Assembly (NCBI GenBank): GCA_032358255.1
Contig: JAULBX010022187.1
Coordinates: forward strand, 62,001-126,000
Origin: Heterotrichella gracilis
Lineage: Eukaryota; Sar; Xanthophyceae; Tribonematales; Xanthonemataceae
Reading direction: 5' to 3'
Length of the DNA: 64,000 nt
In this document: positions 24,501 through 34,167 of the stretch, in pieces
Numbering within the stretch: position 1 is the first letter of the stretch
How the letters are laid out: each line of letters starts with the position of its first letter
Notes under the pieces: model-generated
Seen by the model: the letters and a program-made list of their open reading frames with translations, nothing else
The model's database searches: none
Told to the model about the DNA's origin: nothing
Translations under genes and position numbers: made by a program

Positions 24501-26787
24501 GTCCCCCCCCACACCACCATCCTCCCCCTCCCTCCCTCCCATCCCCAACCCTTCCACCCCCACCCAATGTGGCCTGCGTCCATCTTCCGCACCATGTCCC
24601 CGCTTGGCGTTTTGTCCAAGCCTCGCGCGATGCGCGACGGGTACGTTATGTTAACTGTATATTTCCCCTTTTTTCCCTCTCAACCCCTCCCTGACCCTTT
24701 CCACCCCACCCAGGGCGGCCTGCGGCCCCACGCCTTCTGCCTGCCCATCCTCAAGCGGGAGGAGCACAGGCGGGCAGTGGCGGAGGCAGCCACCAGCGGG
24801 AGCAACAAATTCTTCCTGGGGACCGATTCTGCTCCCCATCCCAAGCACGCCAAGGTGGGGATCAGGCCCGAATTCTCGCTTGGAATCTCAACCTTCGAAT
24901 TTGACACATTCTCTGGGATTATCCTTGTTTGTACAAGCCATTTATTTTGCATATGGGCGCGCATTGCCCTGCACACCTCCGCTCGCAGGGATGCTGCCCC
25001 TGTCCAGCGTGTTGTCTATGGCTTCTTTCAAGCAGCTGTAGGTACTCATTGTAATTCTTAATCTTAATCTTGATTGCAATCCGGGCAAATGAAAATTTGG
25101 CTGATGGTGAAGTTGTTCTCATTCCTGTGATATATGGAGACCTTTGAAGGACAGGAATGCATGTTATGTGATCAATGTTGGTACATGCAATCCTTAGGGG
25201 GCACGCGTGGTACTCCACCTATATTTATATCTGCTGGGAACCTCGGTGTTTTAGTGATTTGCGTATTTTGCCCTGGAATGACTTTTAAAGCACGGCAAGT
25301 TTTGCAGATATTTACCGTACCTCATTCCGGGGTTGATATGCAAATCAATGTCAATCAGGGTGACCTGCTGGGAACCACGGTGTTTTAGTGATTTGCGTGT
25401 TTTGCCCTGGAATGACTTTTGAATGACGGCCAGTTTTGCAAATATTTACCGTACCTCATTCCAGAGTTGGTATGCAAATCAATGTCAATCAGGGTGACCT
25501 GCTGGGAACCTCGGAGTTGTAGTGTTTTGCGTGTTTTGCCCTGGAATGACTTTTAAAGCACGGCAAGTTTTGCAGATATTTACCGTACCTCATTCCAGGG
25601 TTGGTATGCAAATCAATGTCAATCAGGGTGACCTGCTGGGAACCTCGGAGTGTTAGTGATTTGCAAACTTGCCCCGATAGGATAGGACTTTTACAGCACG
25701 GCCAGTTTTGCAGATATTTACCGTACCTCATTCCGGGGTTGATAAGCAAATCAATGTCAATCAGGGTGACCTGCTGGGAACCTCGGAGTTTTAGTGATTT
25801 GCGTGTTTTGCCCTGGAATGACTTTTGATTGACGGCCAGTTTTGCAAATATTTACCGTACCTCATTCCAGGGTTGATATGCAAATCAATGTCAATCAGGG
25901 TGACCTGCTGGGGACCTCGGAGTGTTAGTGATTTGCAAACTTGCCCCGATAGGATAGGACTTTTACAGCACGGCCAGTTTTGCAGATATTNNNNNNNNNN
26001 NNNNNNNNNNNNNNNNNNNNNNNNNNNNNNNNNNNNNNNNNNNNNNNNNNNNNNNNNNNNNNNNNNNNNNNNNNNNNNNNNNNNNNNNNNTTGATAAGCA
26101 AATCAATGTCAATCAGGGTGACCTGCTGGGAACCTCGGAGTTTTAGTGATTTGCGTGTTTTGCCCTGAAATGACTTTTGAATGACGGCCAGTTTTGCAAA
26201 TATTTACCGTACCTCACTCCGGGGTTGATATGCAAATCAATGTCAATCAGGGTGACCTGCTGGGAACCACGGTGTTTTAGTGACTTGCGTATTTGCCGTG
26301 GAATTACTTTTAAAGCACGGCCAGTTTTGCAAATATTTACCGTACCGCATTCCAGGGTTGGTATGCAAATCAATGTCAATCAGGGTGACCTGCTGGGAAC
26401 CTCGGAGTGTTAGTGATTTGCGTACTTGCCCCGATAGGACTTTTGAATGACTGCCAGTTTTGCAAATATTACCCTAGATCCTTCCCCCCTTATTGAAATC
26501 GACCCGTGCCACCCCCCTTGCAGGAATCAGACTGTGGGTGTGCGGGCGTGTACTCCGCCCCCGTGGCCCTGGGCCTATACGCGCAGGCATTCGACCAAGC
26601 TGGCAAGCTGGAGAATTTGGAGGCATTTGCAAGCTTTAATGGCCCTGATTTCTATGGTTTGCCCCGCAACACCGACACTATCACGCTCACCCGCCAGCGC
26701 GTGCCCATCCCTGCCTGCTATGAATTTGGCGAGAGCCATGTGGTGCCCATGTGGGCGGGGCAGGAGGTGCAGTGGGGGGTGGAGTGA
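21552..26787 (+). CDS. PYR4: Dihydroorotase, class II, organelle-targeted, 377 aa
   Basis: Dihydroorotase closes N-carbamoyl-aspartate to dihydroorotate, step three of UMP synthesis. Exons: 21552..21809, 22578..22805, 23299..23406, 24014..24148, 24714..24854, 26524..26787; all introns are phase 0, 378 codons with TGA. Residues 1-38 form an Arg/Ser/Leu-rich transit peptide, as in plant plastid enzymes. All zinc ligands of the E. coli-type monofunctional enzyme are present: His48 and His50 in DWHLHVRDG, carboxylated Lys133 in FKLYPAG, His170 in LLLVHGE, His208 in MEHITT, Asp281 in GTDSAPH. The C-terminal NGPDFYGLP and WAGQEVQW match the family end. The enzyme looks fully functional. Oddities: introns carry decoy copies of exon edges, a retroposon tail 26 bp before exon 3, and a 134-bp satellite with an assembly gap in intron 5. 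Confidence 0.96.
22436..22491 (+). repeat. (CAC)n simple repeat in dihydroorotase intron 1
   Basis: Almost pure CACCAC triplet run with one TAC interruption. A shorter similar run is at 24351-24371 in intron 4. Confidence 0.85.
23195..23272 (+). mobile_element. Non-LTR retroposon tail, copy 3 (longest)
   Basis: A 78-bp insertion ending in the same CCGATGACGGCTTGGAACGC core and a GTTT-type tail as the two copies in the carrier gene, with about 40 bp of extra 5' sequence. Flanked by perfect 13-bp repeats AAATCCACCCGTG at 23182-23194 and 23273-23285. It lies in dihydroorotase intron 2, just upstream of the exon 3 acceptor. Confidence 0.78.
23369..23555 (+). repeat. Duplicated 3' end of dihydroorotase exon 3
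   Basis: The last ~38 nt of exon 3 plus donor and following CCATCAAACCCTAAA sequence (from 23369) recur diverged from 23461 onward inside intron 3, period about 92 bp. The copy keeps the GAGC.GGTGCTCAAA core but not the donor. Confidence 0.75.
24380..24720 (+). repeat. Decoy copies of dihydroorotase exon 5 start
   Basis: Degenerate copies of the CCACCCAGGGCGGCCTGCGG acceptor region and following CACGCCTTCTGCCTGCC precede the real acceptor (24713), near 24385, 24456 and 24562. Some keep an AG acceptor. Confidence 0.6.
25232..26469 (+). repeat. 134-bp satellite array in dihydroorotase intron 5
   Basis: At least eight head-to-tail units with a period of 133-138 bp, anchored on GCAAATCAATGTCAATCAGG followed by GTGACCTGCTGGGAAC; anchors near 25338, 25472, 25606, 25744, 25878, 26096, 26230 and 26363. 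Two sub-types alternate (TTTTGCCCTGGAATGAC versus CTTGCCCCGATAGGA). Interrupted by N at 25991-26090. Confidence 0.95.
25991..26090. other. Assembly gap (100 N)
   Basis: Exactly 100 N inside the satellite array, probably a placeholder; flanking unit spacing is 218 instead of about 134-138, so true array length is unknown. Confidence 0.98.
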
Positions 26788-26945
26788 GGGGGGATTGGGG
26801 CGGGAGGTGCAGTGGGGGTGGAGTGAGGAGTGGGGGGGAAAGGGAGGTGCAGCGGGGGGTGGAGTGGGGAGTGAGGAGTGTTTGTGGGGGGCGAGGGGGA
26901 GGGGGGTTCAGTGAGGGGGTGGGGTTGGGGGCAGGAGGTGCAATT
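26765..26945 (+). repeat. G-rich tandem copies of the dihydroorotase stop region
   Basis: The terminal codons (GGAGGTGCAGTGGGG...GGAGTGAGG, which encode EVQWGVE-stop) are repeated imperfectly about three to four times directly downstream, forming a G-rich minisatellite in the 3' UTR. Confidence 0.75.
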
Positions 26946-28292
26946 CCGTCTGCAATGCACTGCAGTGACAGTTTTGTGCAGTTTTGCAAATGTTTCAGAG
27001 ACGGTGATCAGGTCAAGCGTGCCAAAACACTTGCACACTCCTGTGCGGCACAAGTTTTGCAAAAATCTGTACTACAATGTGGTACGCCATACAGTGTCAC
27101 AGTGACTCATGTGGCATGCAGGGCAACACCCTCCTGTAAACAGGCGTTGGGAAGCAAAGAGGTTTGCACTACCTTTTAGCTGCGCACAGTGCATCATGTG
27201 CCATGTGTACAAACAAACGTGGCCCAAAGCTGAGTCAGCATGTCATGATTGATCATGACACGTGGACCCCAGCCATGTGTACAATACCCCAGTCTGGGGT
27301 TTCCTGAGAAGATGCGCAGGGCCCGGGAGCTGGAAGTTCGAAGTTCATGCCAGGCTGCCATCCAACCTCAAAGGTTTTGCCTGCTTCAAAGCATCTGCAG
27401 GCAACGTATAAAGCACACAGCTCGCTTTCAAGAACAAAGCAAGTGCTCTGCCGCAATTCCAGCCTGGCGTTGGCCCACTACGCAACACCGCAAGCTTGTC
27501 ACTATCCACTATCTAGCCCCACTGGCGCATAGGACTTCGACTGCCATCGGTTGCAACCAAGCCCACTCCATTGCTGAGAAAGCGCACGTATTGAGCTACG
27601 GTACGCTGTGGACGCGTGCATACATGCACCTGCCGTAGTTGCAGCCTGGATGGACTGTGCCCAGCAAGGCTTTGAACCTTGGTTGCAATTGTGCAGATGA
27701 AAGATTGCAAGCCGTGCTTTGTCACCGGGTCCCAATCCATCACAATCGTAAATGAGAACGCGTCTTTGAAATATAGCGGCCCAATTAGGGTCTGCTTTTA
27801 CCGAATAGATTGTGCCAGGGTTGAACAGCCCTAAGGGTTGTCACAAGGTTGAGAACTTCGTTCGGAACGGTGTATGCAAACCGCAGAGCTTGAGAAAGCT
27901 TTGCCGTGACCTTTCATGCTGCATAGGTTGGCCAATTTCACCTGGTGCAGGCCAGAGCGCTTGGGTGTTAGCCTTGTATCATTAGAAATCAGTGTACGCC
28001 TTCAGGAAATCGCCTGGCATGCTCAGCCTGTCGACAGACGTCTAGGCTGGGGCCTCCCCATTGCCCAGTGTGTCACAGTGCCCCCAAGCAGGGCAGTGCC
28101 CCCAAGCAGGGCATTTCCCAAGACCCAATCTGCCTGCCATTGAGCAATATACATTGCAATGCAAGGCCCTCACGCTGTGGATTCCCAACCACTTTGAATG
28201 ATTTGCCGCTGCAGGTAGAGACCCCCTCTGCACCAGCTCAGAGCCCCGCCCCGGCCTCCTCATCCTAGCCTGCGCTGAGCGCTCCCCTCCCT
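26788..28292. other. Intergenic 26.8-28.3 kb
   Basis: Dihydroorotase 3' UTR and the upstream region of the first cysteine-rich gene. Holds TTTTGCAAATGTTT-like remnants of the satellite near 26980. A short direct repeat (GTGCCCCCAAGCAGGGCA) is at 28076-28112. No gene seen. Confidence 0.5.
28201..28225 (+). promoter_or_regulatory. Conserved GCTGCAGGT element upstream of leader exon
   Basis: TTGCCGCTGCAGGTAGAGACC about 75 nt before the ATG. The same GCTGCAGGTnGTGAC-like word lies 55-95 nt upstream of every cysteine-rich leader exon in the window. It may be the acceptor of a 5'-UTR intron or a transcription/translation element. Confidence 0.5.
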
Positions 28293-30402
28293 ATGGCCCC
28301 CACCTCCATGGCCTCCCTTGCCACCACAGCCACAGTGGCCCTGCTGTGCGCACTGTGCTGCACTCCTCCAGGCTGGGCGCAGCCAATAAGTGCGGCCACA
28401 CACCCTCCCCTTCAGCCTTCCTGGTTACCCTCCTCTGCACTGTGGCGCATGACCTATCCATGCCCAATAGGTGCAGCTTCATGCCCTTCCCTGCAACCTA
28501 GGTCCTTACGGTCCCACAAACCCTAGCTGTTTAGGGTTAGGTTATATGCTTGACCCTAAACCAATAGGTGCAGCTCCATGCCCTCCCCTGCAACCTAGCT
28601 AGCTATAGCTCCTTACGGTCCCTCGAACCCTAGCTGTTTAGGGTTTAGGGTTAGGTTTGACCCTAAACCAAAACCCTAATCCTCGGTGCTAAGTTCAGTA
28701 CCCTCCCCTGTCACCTACAAATCGTTGCATGATGATCACCCTCTTTCTGTTCACCTAGCTGCCTTGAAAGGTGATGCAAGTCACGCCATTACACCACGCG
28801 CATGAACCCCAACACAGCACGATATATCTATGCTGGCGCATGTGCCACATGCAACATCACCCACTTGTACTCCTGGATGCCACACATGCCACCTGGCATC
28901 ACCTACACGAGTAAATCCTGAACCATGTCATCTCTCCCTTGGTGCAGACCCAGGGACAGGGCTCTCCATTGGTGCCCTGCACATCCCCAAGCCCACTGAC
29001 CAGGCCGCAGCAACACCCGGTGCTGCCCCCGCCCCTGCTCCCAGCCAGGTGTGCATAGGATACGCATGGCATGGCCTTCTCACAGGTGTTGCAACAGATA
29101 CTGAAGGATGACACGTGTGGGATGTAGTATGCACGTATATTCCATATTCACAGCCACATTCATATTGGCGCAGACTCTGGCAGGGTTTACCGGGCACTTA
29201 TACGGTGTTTGCCTCATGCACATTTAAGGACGTTTCCTCGCTGGATTCCTCTGTCAGATGGAACATCCTTGAGAGTTTTGGTAAAATGGCCTGTTCAGTT
29301 GGATAAACATCGCTTCTTAGGGCAATGAGAAACATGTAGCGGGCCATGCGTTTACATGCTGCACACTCTCCATTGCACTCACTCATCCTTCCAACAAATC
29401 AACCAATACCTCGGTCACTCACTGTGCCACAATGCTTTTGCAGGCTGGCCCCATTGCCCCGCTGCCAGCCAACACCACCGGCGCCAATGTCACCGAGCCT
29501 GTCGCCAACGCCACTGCCCCCGCACCCGCACGCAACACCACCATCACCCCCCCTCCAAAAATCATCCCAAACCCCGCCACCCCCACCAACACCACACCAA
29601 AAGCCCCGGCGCCTGGACCAGAGGCCGCCAACGCAACCTCCCCACCACCCGCCCCCACTGTCAACACCACCTCCCCACCCGTCACCCCCATTGTCATCCC
29701 AGGCAACCTCAGCTTCAGCCCACCCGCAGCCCCCACCCCCCCGCCCCCCTCCCGCTCCACCGGGATGATCCCGCCTGTGCAATCCACCCCCGGGGGATCC
29801 AACAGTGATGTTGCCCAGGTGCTGGATGCCATCACCTCCACGTGTGCAGACTACTGCGGCGGAGCTGCTGGCGCCTCCCAGTGCTGCAGGTAGGGTGGAA
29901 AGAAAGGAAAGGCATAAACGAAACCAAAAGCCACAGGGCGGCATAATGTGCAACAACGCATAGCAGACAGGAGAGCCACCTCTACTAGTTCATGTTTTGC
30001 CAGTTCTTCTTTTTTTCGCGCTTGTTCCAGAGGCTCCCTAGTCATAATTTAATGTACAGGCTCCCTCGTCACAATTTAATGTACATTGGTATGAACTGAA
30101 ATTTCCACAATACTCCTGATGAGTATTGTGGAAATTTAAAATAAACTCAATTGACCATTATTTTGTTATGCTGCAGTGCCGCGATCGCCGCTGCGGCAGA
30201 CAGCGCGGACGGCTGCTTGAGAGCATTCTTCTCAGCCCAGGGCCAGTGTAGCTGCCTGTATGACCAGAGCTTGATGTACGTTGGGGTGGTGAGCGCCTGC
30301 CCTGGGGGCGTGGTGTGCGACCAGTGCCTGGAATGCTGCCTGTACGGGGTGACCTACTCGGTCAACGACTTCCCCACATGCAGCGTCAGCGAGCTGTGTT
30401 GA
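28293..30402 (+). CDS. Secreted 14-cysteine protein A with N-glycosylation-rich linker, 289 aa
   Basis: Founder-type member of the cysteine-rich family that fills 40-49 kb. Exons: 28293..28389, 28948..29048, 29444..29889, 30177..30402; phases agree, 290 codons with TGA. Residues 1-30 are a signal peptide (MAPTSMASLATTATVALLC... ending GWAQ). A Pro/Ala linker follows, much longer than in the paralogues, with eight N-x-S/T sequons (NTT, NVT, NAT, NTT, NTT, NAT, NTT, NLS), so it is probably heavily glycosylated. The C-terminal domain has the family pattern: C-x3-C-x8-CC, a single C, C-x-C followed by LYDQS, ACPGG, then C-x2-C-x2-CC-LYGVT and two final Cys. Unlike the paralogues, an extra intron splits the domain right after the first CC pair, and the linker is split by another. 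Function unknown; a cell-wall or extracellular structural or binding role is an inference from secretion and disulfides. Confidence 0.85.
28379..28725 (+). repeat. Tandem copies of exon 1 end in intron 1 of gene A
   Basis: The exon 1/donor region (CCAATAAGTGCGG...CACCCTCCCCT) recurs as CCAATAGGTGCAGC...TGCCCTCCCCTGCAACCTAG near 28464 and 28561 and more weakly near 28685. Units of about 98-110 bp are separated by TTTAGGGTTAGG runs. Confidence 0.7.
30030..30137 (+). repeat. Direct repeat and perfect hairpin in intron 3 of gene A
   Basis: A 27-bp tandem repeat (AGGCTCCCTxGTCAxAATTTAATGTAC twice, 30030-30083) is followed by a 16-bp perfect inverted repeat, arms 30099-30114 and 30122-30137 (AAATTTCCACAATACT) with a 7-nt loop. 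It may be a MITE remnant or a local RNA hairpin. Confidence 0.7.
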
Positions 30403-33387
30403 ACTCACGATGCGTGGTGACATGTGGTTTCCTTTGCAAGCCTCCTGCCAAGCTGTCGACACTGATCTGATCTGATTCAGCGCAAGTGTCACTCTTGTGT
30501 GATGTCAAGCAATGCGGAATACGACGCTGCCAGCAGGCAGACCCACCCTTCACAAGGGTTTTAGGAGGGAGGCCAACCCTTCCTGAGGGTTTAGAGGTTG
30601 AGCTAGGTGGTCAGCAGATGGTCTCCAAGGCCTATGTGAATTTTGCCCGGTGGATGATCCTGAAACTTCCGTAGAAGTTGTACTGCACCTGCCAGTCATG
30701 TGGCCAATTTATGGCCTGTGCTAGTAGCTTTTTCAACCAGGTTGCTCTTCAAGTTGACAGTTTTGACCCGTAACCAGCCACAGTACTAGCTCCATCTATC
30801 TATCACAGTAGTACCACGGGTTATGCAGCAATAAGTCACTGTTTTACCAGCTGTAGCTTGTGATCTTTTGATTATGCTTGTGGCTCTCCTATGCTGGTGT
30901 ATTATTCCATTCCATGCATTGAACTGTACTATACTCAACTAGGGAATTTTCCTACGATTGCAGCTATGTGCGATCAGCGTTGTGTACCAGCTACGTGTTA
31001 CCATCTAGTCTGAGCGTGCTTGCACTGACTGGCCTCATGCATGTCAGCTTTGTCAGCCAAGCTGGGCAGTGAATGTAGTTACATGTACAAACATTAAATG
31101 TTTGCGCACCTTTCAAGACCATATTTGTACATTGTAGGCGTTCAGGACCATTACACAATGTCATATAGAAATCGCTATGATGGCATGTGCACGCATTGCA
31201 TAAAGTTGAACATGTTGTCCTTGACCAGCCAGGATAGGCCGCCTTGCGGCAAAATTGTGCTAGTGGCCGATTGTCACGATGTAGATGCCAATGTTATGTA
31301 AAAGTAAATATCAGATAAACATGCTGTTTACTCCCTTACCCTACAGTGGCAGCTACGTCAACGTGCGACTGGCAGCCACATCTGATTCGGTGGATGCATC
31401 ATGGTAGTACACAATGGTGCTTGGCAGCCATTGTCTTACTAATTCTCATTTCTGTAGGTGCATGCAAATAAGCTACTCTTAGTGCCTGTCACTAAGGGCA
31501 GAATGTATGCAGGCAAATACAGCAGGGCCCTCAGGCTACACAGGTTAGTTAGTAATTGTAATCACAGAAGGCGGACTGGTGTGCCAAAGCCGCAGCTGAA
31601 GGTACAGCAGCAGCACAGAAAATGCGCGCAGCCGGTAAAACTCCAGCGCTTAGGCTGCTAGGCTAAGCCATTGGCAACCTCTACCCGCGGGGGTTATAAG
31701 TGCGACCCTGCCTGGCTGCCAGTGCTGCATGGGGTGAGCAACTCAGTCACCGACTTCCCCGCGCAGTGTTAATCCCACCTTGGGCTCATTCATGTCCCAG
31801 GCTTGATGTATATGGCCTATATAGCCTCCTCCTCAGCTCAGTGCTGTGCCTGTGCCAGCAACACCTAATTCACCGAACAACGATGGCATGTTTAGAGGGG
31901 TTCAACCATTGAATAAATAAATACCAGATTGTATCAAATCAGGGGTTAAAACAAATAAACAGAAACGGCATTCCCAGCCGTCCCCGGCATATTGCCTTGT
32001 TTGTTCTTGAAGACTCTTGACCACACACTATGACAATGCCTAGTGGAGTGAGCAAATAAGTCTCGCATGCTGGAGACATCAGAGTTACCCATGAGAATAA
32101 AGTAGGAAAATGGACCACATACAGGGCCAGTTTGGAAGCAACGCAAAATCCAATGCAATTCATCCTGAACCTGACCTGGGCAGTGGGGACAACAATGGCA
32201 GTGGCAATGAGAGGTTGCAAAACTAAACTAGTAAACTATAGTAGGTGGAAAATCCTCTTACCTCCCTCTGCACAACCTGACAGGGCGGCCCTAGCTGCAC
32301 AGGGAGCAGCTGAACCCCTGATATGACATGCTCGAGCGGGATCTGGAAGGTGGGCTGACGAGGAGGTCAGGGGTAAGTGTGGGGGGGGCATGGGTGGGCT
32401 TTGCCACACAGCAACACACTTGAAGCAATTGTCAATGTACTCGCCTTAGCCAATCTACCGCATACACAGCCAACCAGACCAGAGCCGTCAGGAGCACAGC
32501 TATCTTGTGTGTCTACTCACTCGAGGGCGGTCAACAGGTGACCACTGATGTCTACAACACAGGGCGACTCAAGTATTGCACGTCAGCTAGAAGTTAGGGT
32601 TTAGGGTTTATGATTTAGGGTTGAGGGTATCACCTTCACTGAAGGCTTCAGCCCCTTGGCAGCTAGCACACATCCTCAGGCACCACCAGCTGCAAGCTTG
32701 GATTGAATCACACCACGCAATGGTTCCCGTGGGCTCAGTACCTGTCCCATGCTGGTGGGTGGATTGTGGGATTTATCAGGTGTATCAGTGGTCACGAAGA
32801 ATAGACCAGGCATATACGTATAACGAAATTGGGACGTTGCAGTTTCTTGATTACATATGCGTTTCAACGAAACAAGATTTTGGCCACATTGCATGCATGC
32901 AATTTTGCAGGCATGCAAATGCATATTTGGCGATGGAGCGAATGCAGCACGTTTGGCAAGGTGATGCGCGCTGAGGGAGTAGATGTAGTTGCAATATAGC
33001 GCTACCTTTGTCGGTAGTCAGTTGAACGAAACAGACTGTGGTCAGGTGGTGCATAGGTGAGAGCGCGGGAACTCGAACGCCCTTCGTTTTCACCCTGTAA
33101 TAAACTGATGCAAACAAGTCTCTTGCCAAGTCTACCCAAGACCCACAATTCGGCTTGTATAAGCTGGTAGCGCAGGGTGCAGTTCCAAGCACCGCGGTGC
33201 TGGACTCAGCGGTCAGCGGACACTGGTTAGTCAACATACAAACGTTAGCTGGGCAACACCTTGGCACATTCTTGTCAAAAGTCAGAAAACCTACTGGAGG
33301 GTTAGACCTTATAAGGCCCAGGACAAGCAACTCTGCGAGCAACATTAGGCCTAGCTTGTTGGGTAGGGGAGTGGGTCGGGAAAAGCC
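30403..33387. other. Intergenic 30.4-33.4 kb
   Basis: Mostly AT-rich spacer. Contains a decayed cysteine-rich gene fragment (31698-31771) and a TTTAGGG-like run at 32587-32630. The long minus frame at 32851-33423 has no splice-compatible partner and reads as chance. No other gene supported. Confidence 0.45.
31698..31771 (+). pseudogene. Decayed C-terminal fragment of a 14-cysteine gene
   Basis: The sequence AAGTGCGACCCTGCCTGGCT followed by GGGGTGAGCAACTCAGTCAC and CGACTTCCCC aligns with the last 75 nt of gene A, whose protein end is CDQCLECC...GVTYSVNDFPTC. Here it reads KCDPAWLPVLHGVSNSVTDF with shifted frame and lost cysteines. No upstream domain or leader exon is recognisable nearby. Confidence 0.6.
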
Positions 33388-34167
33388 ATGGTTCGAAGTC
33401 TTAGCAATGGGTCTGTAGACCAACGAATTGACGACCTAAAAAGACTGTTGCAAGATGGACTCGGGGACAATAAGGAACAACTAGCCACCTTGGACAGAAA
33501 AGTCACTACCCTGACGCAAACGGTGACTGAGATGGATGCAAACGTGGCGGCGCTCATGAATGGGGTGGCGCTTGCCAGCCACGACACCAAGAGGGTGTTG
33601 ACCCCAGTTTGCAGCTCTGTCAATCAAGGCCCGCCCCCTGCAGGTGAGTGCTCAGTGTGGTCGCGTGCCTCACCGCTGTCATGACATGTAAGCTTAAGGT
33701 GCAGATATATATACTCAGCACATACAGGTATACAGCTGCAGGTGGGCCCTAATTGGGGACCAGGACCGCACTGCCGGTGGCGTGCTTGTCAATGCATGTC
33801 AGTTGCAGTAACTCAGCAGAATACTGGTAACGAGCTGCAGGTTTTACAAATGTATCCTGTTTGCAGGATTTCCCACCACTGTTCTCGACCTTTACGCGCT
33901 GACCGATCCCACAGCTGAGAACCTGGACACAATGATAGAGCTCTTGGAGTTCTACCGACTGCCAGTTGCCCGAGGAAGGAGGGCCCACGGGAGGGGTGAG
34001 GCCTTTTGCTGAAGTCTAGTTGCTTCCATGCGTTTGACAGACTTGTAGTATGCTGGGCACTGCTAATGAGGGGGTCTAGGATCTTTAATGACCCTAAACA
34101 TGCCCACCCCCTGCCCAATGTGGTTGCAGGCTCGCTGGAGGCTTCCGTGACAGTGACAGTGAATTGA
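33388..34167 (+). CDS. Small coiled-coil protein, 140 aa, 3 exons
   Basis: Exons 33388..33643, 33867..33995 and 34130..34167, phase 1 at both introns, 141 codons with TGA. Residues 10-70 have a strong heptad pattern (IDDLKRLLQDGL... LATLDRKVTTLTQTVTEM) typical of a coiled coil. The second exon adds LDLYALTDPTAENLDTM then a basic RGRRAHG; the tail is the short SLEASVTVTVN. No signal peptide. Unknown function; possibly an oligomerisation partner. The consistent phases and good donors (GTGAGT, GTGAGG) support a real gene, but similarity evidence is lacking. Confidence 0.65.

Noticed and set aside
25232-26469. CRISPR-like or coding repeat array
   Set aside because: Units are 134 bp with no unique spacers; frames through it are repeat translations with N-filled codons. 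It lies in an intron of a eukaryotic gene.
29399-29956. Gly/Val-rich minus frames opposite gene A exon 3
   Set aside because: Mirror of the Pro/Thr/Asn-rich coding linker on plus; the plus frame has family support and correct splice phases.
33055-33110. tRNA-like text (GCGTTCGAGTTCCCGCGC on minus)
   Set aside because: The putative T-stem does not pair and no anticodon or acceptor stem can be drawn.
32851-33423. 190-codon open minus-strand frame
   Set aside because: Starts overlapping the 5' end of the better supported coiled-coil gene on plus, has no splice-compatible neighbours, and its composition is uneven with scattered Cys; chance frame most likely.
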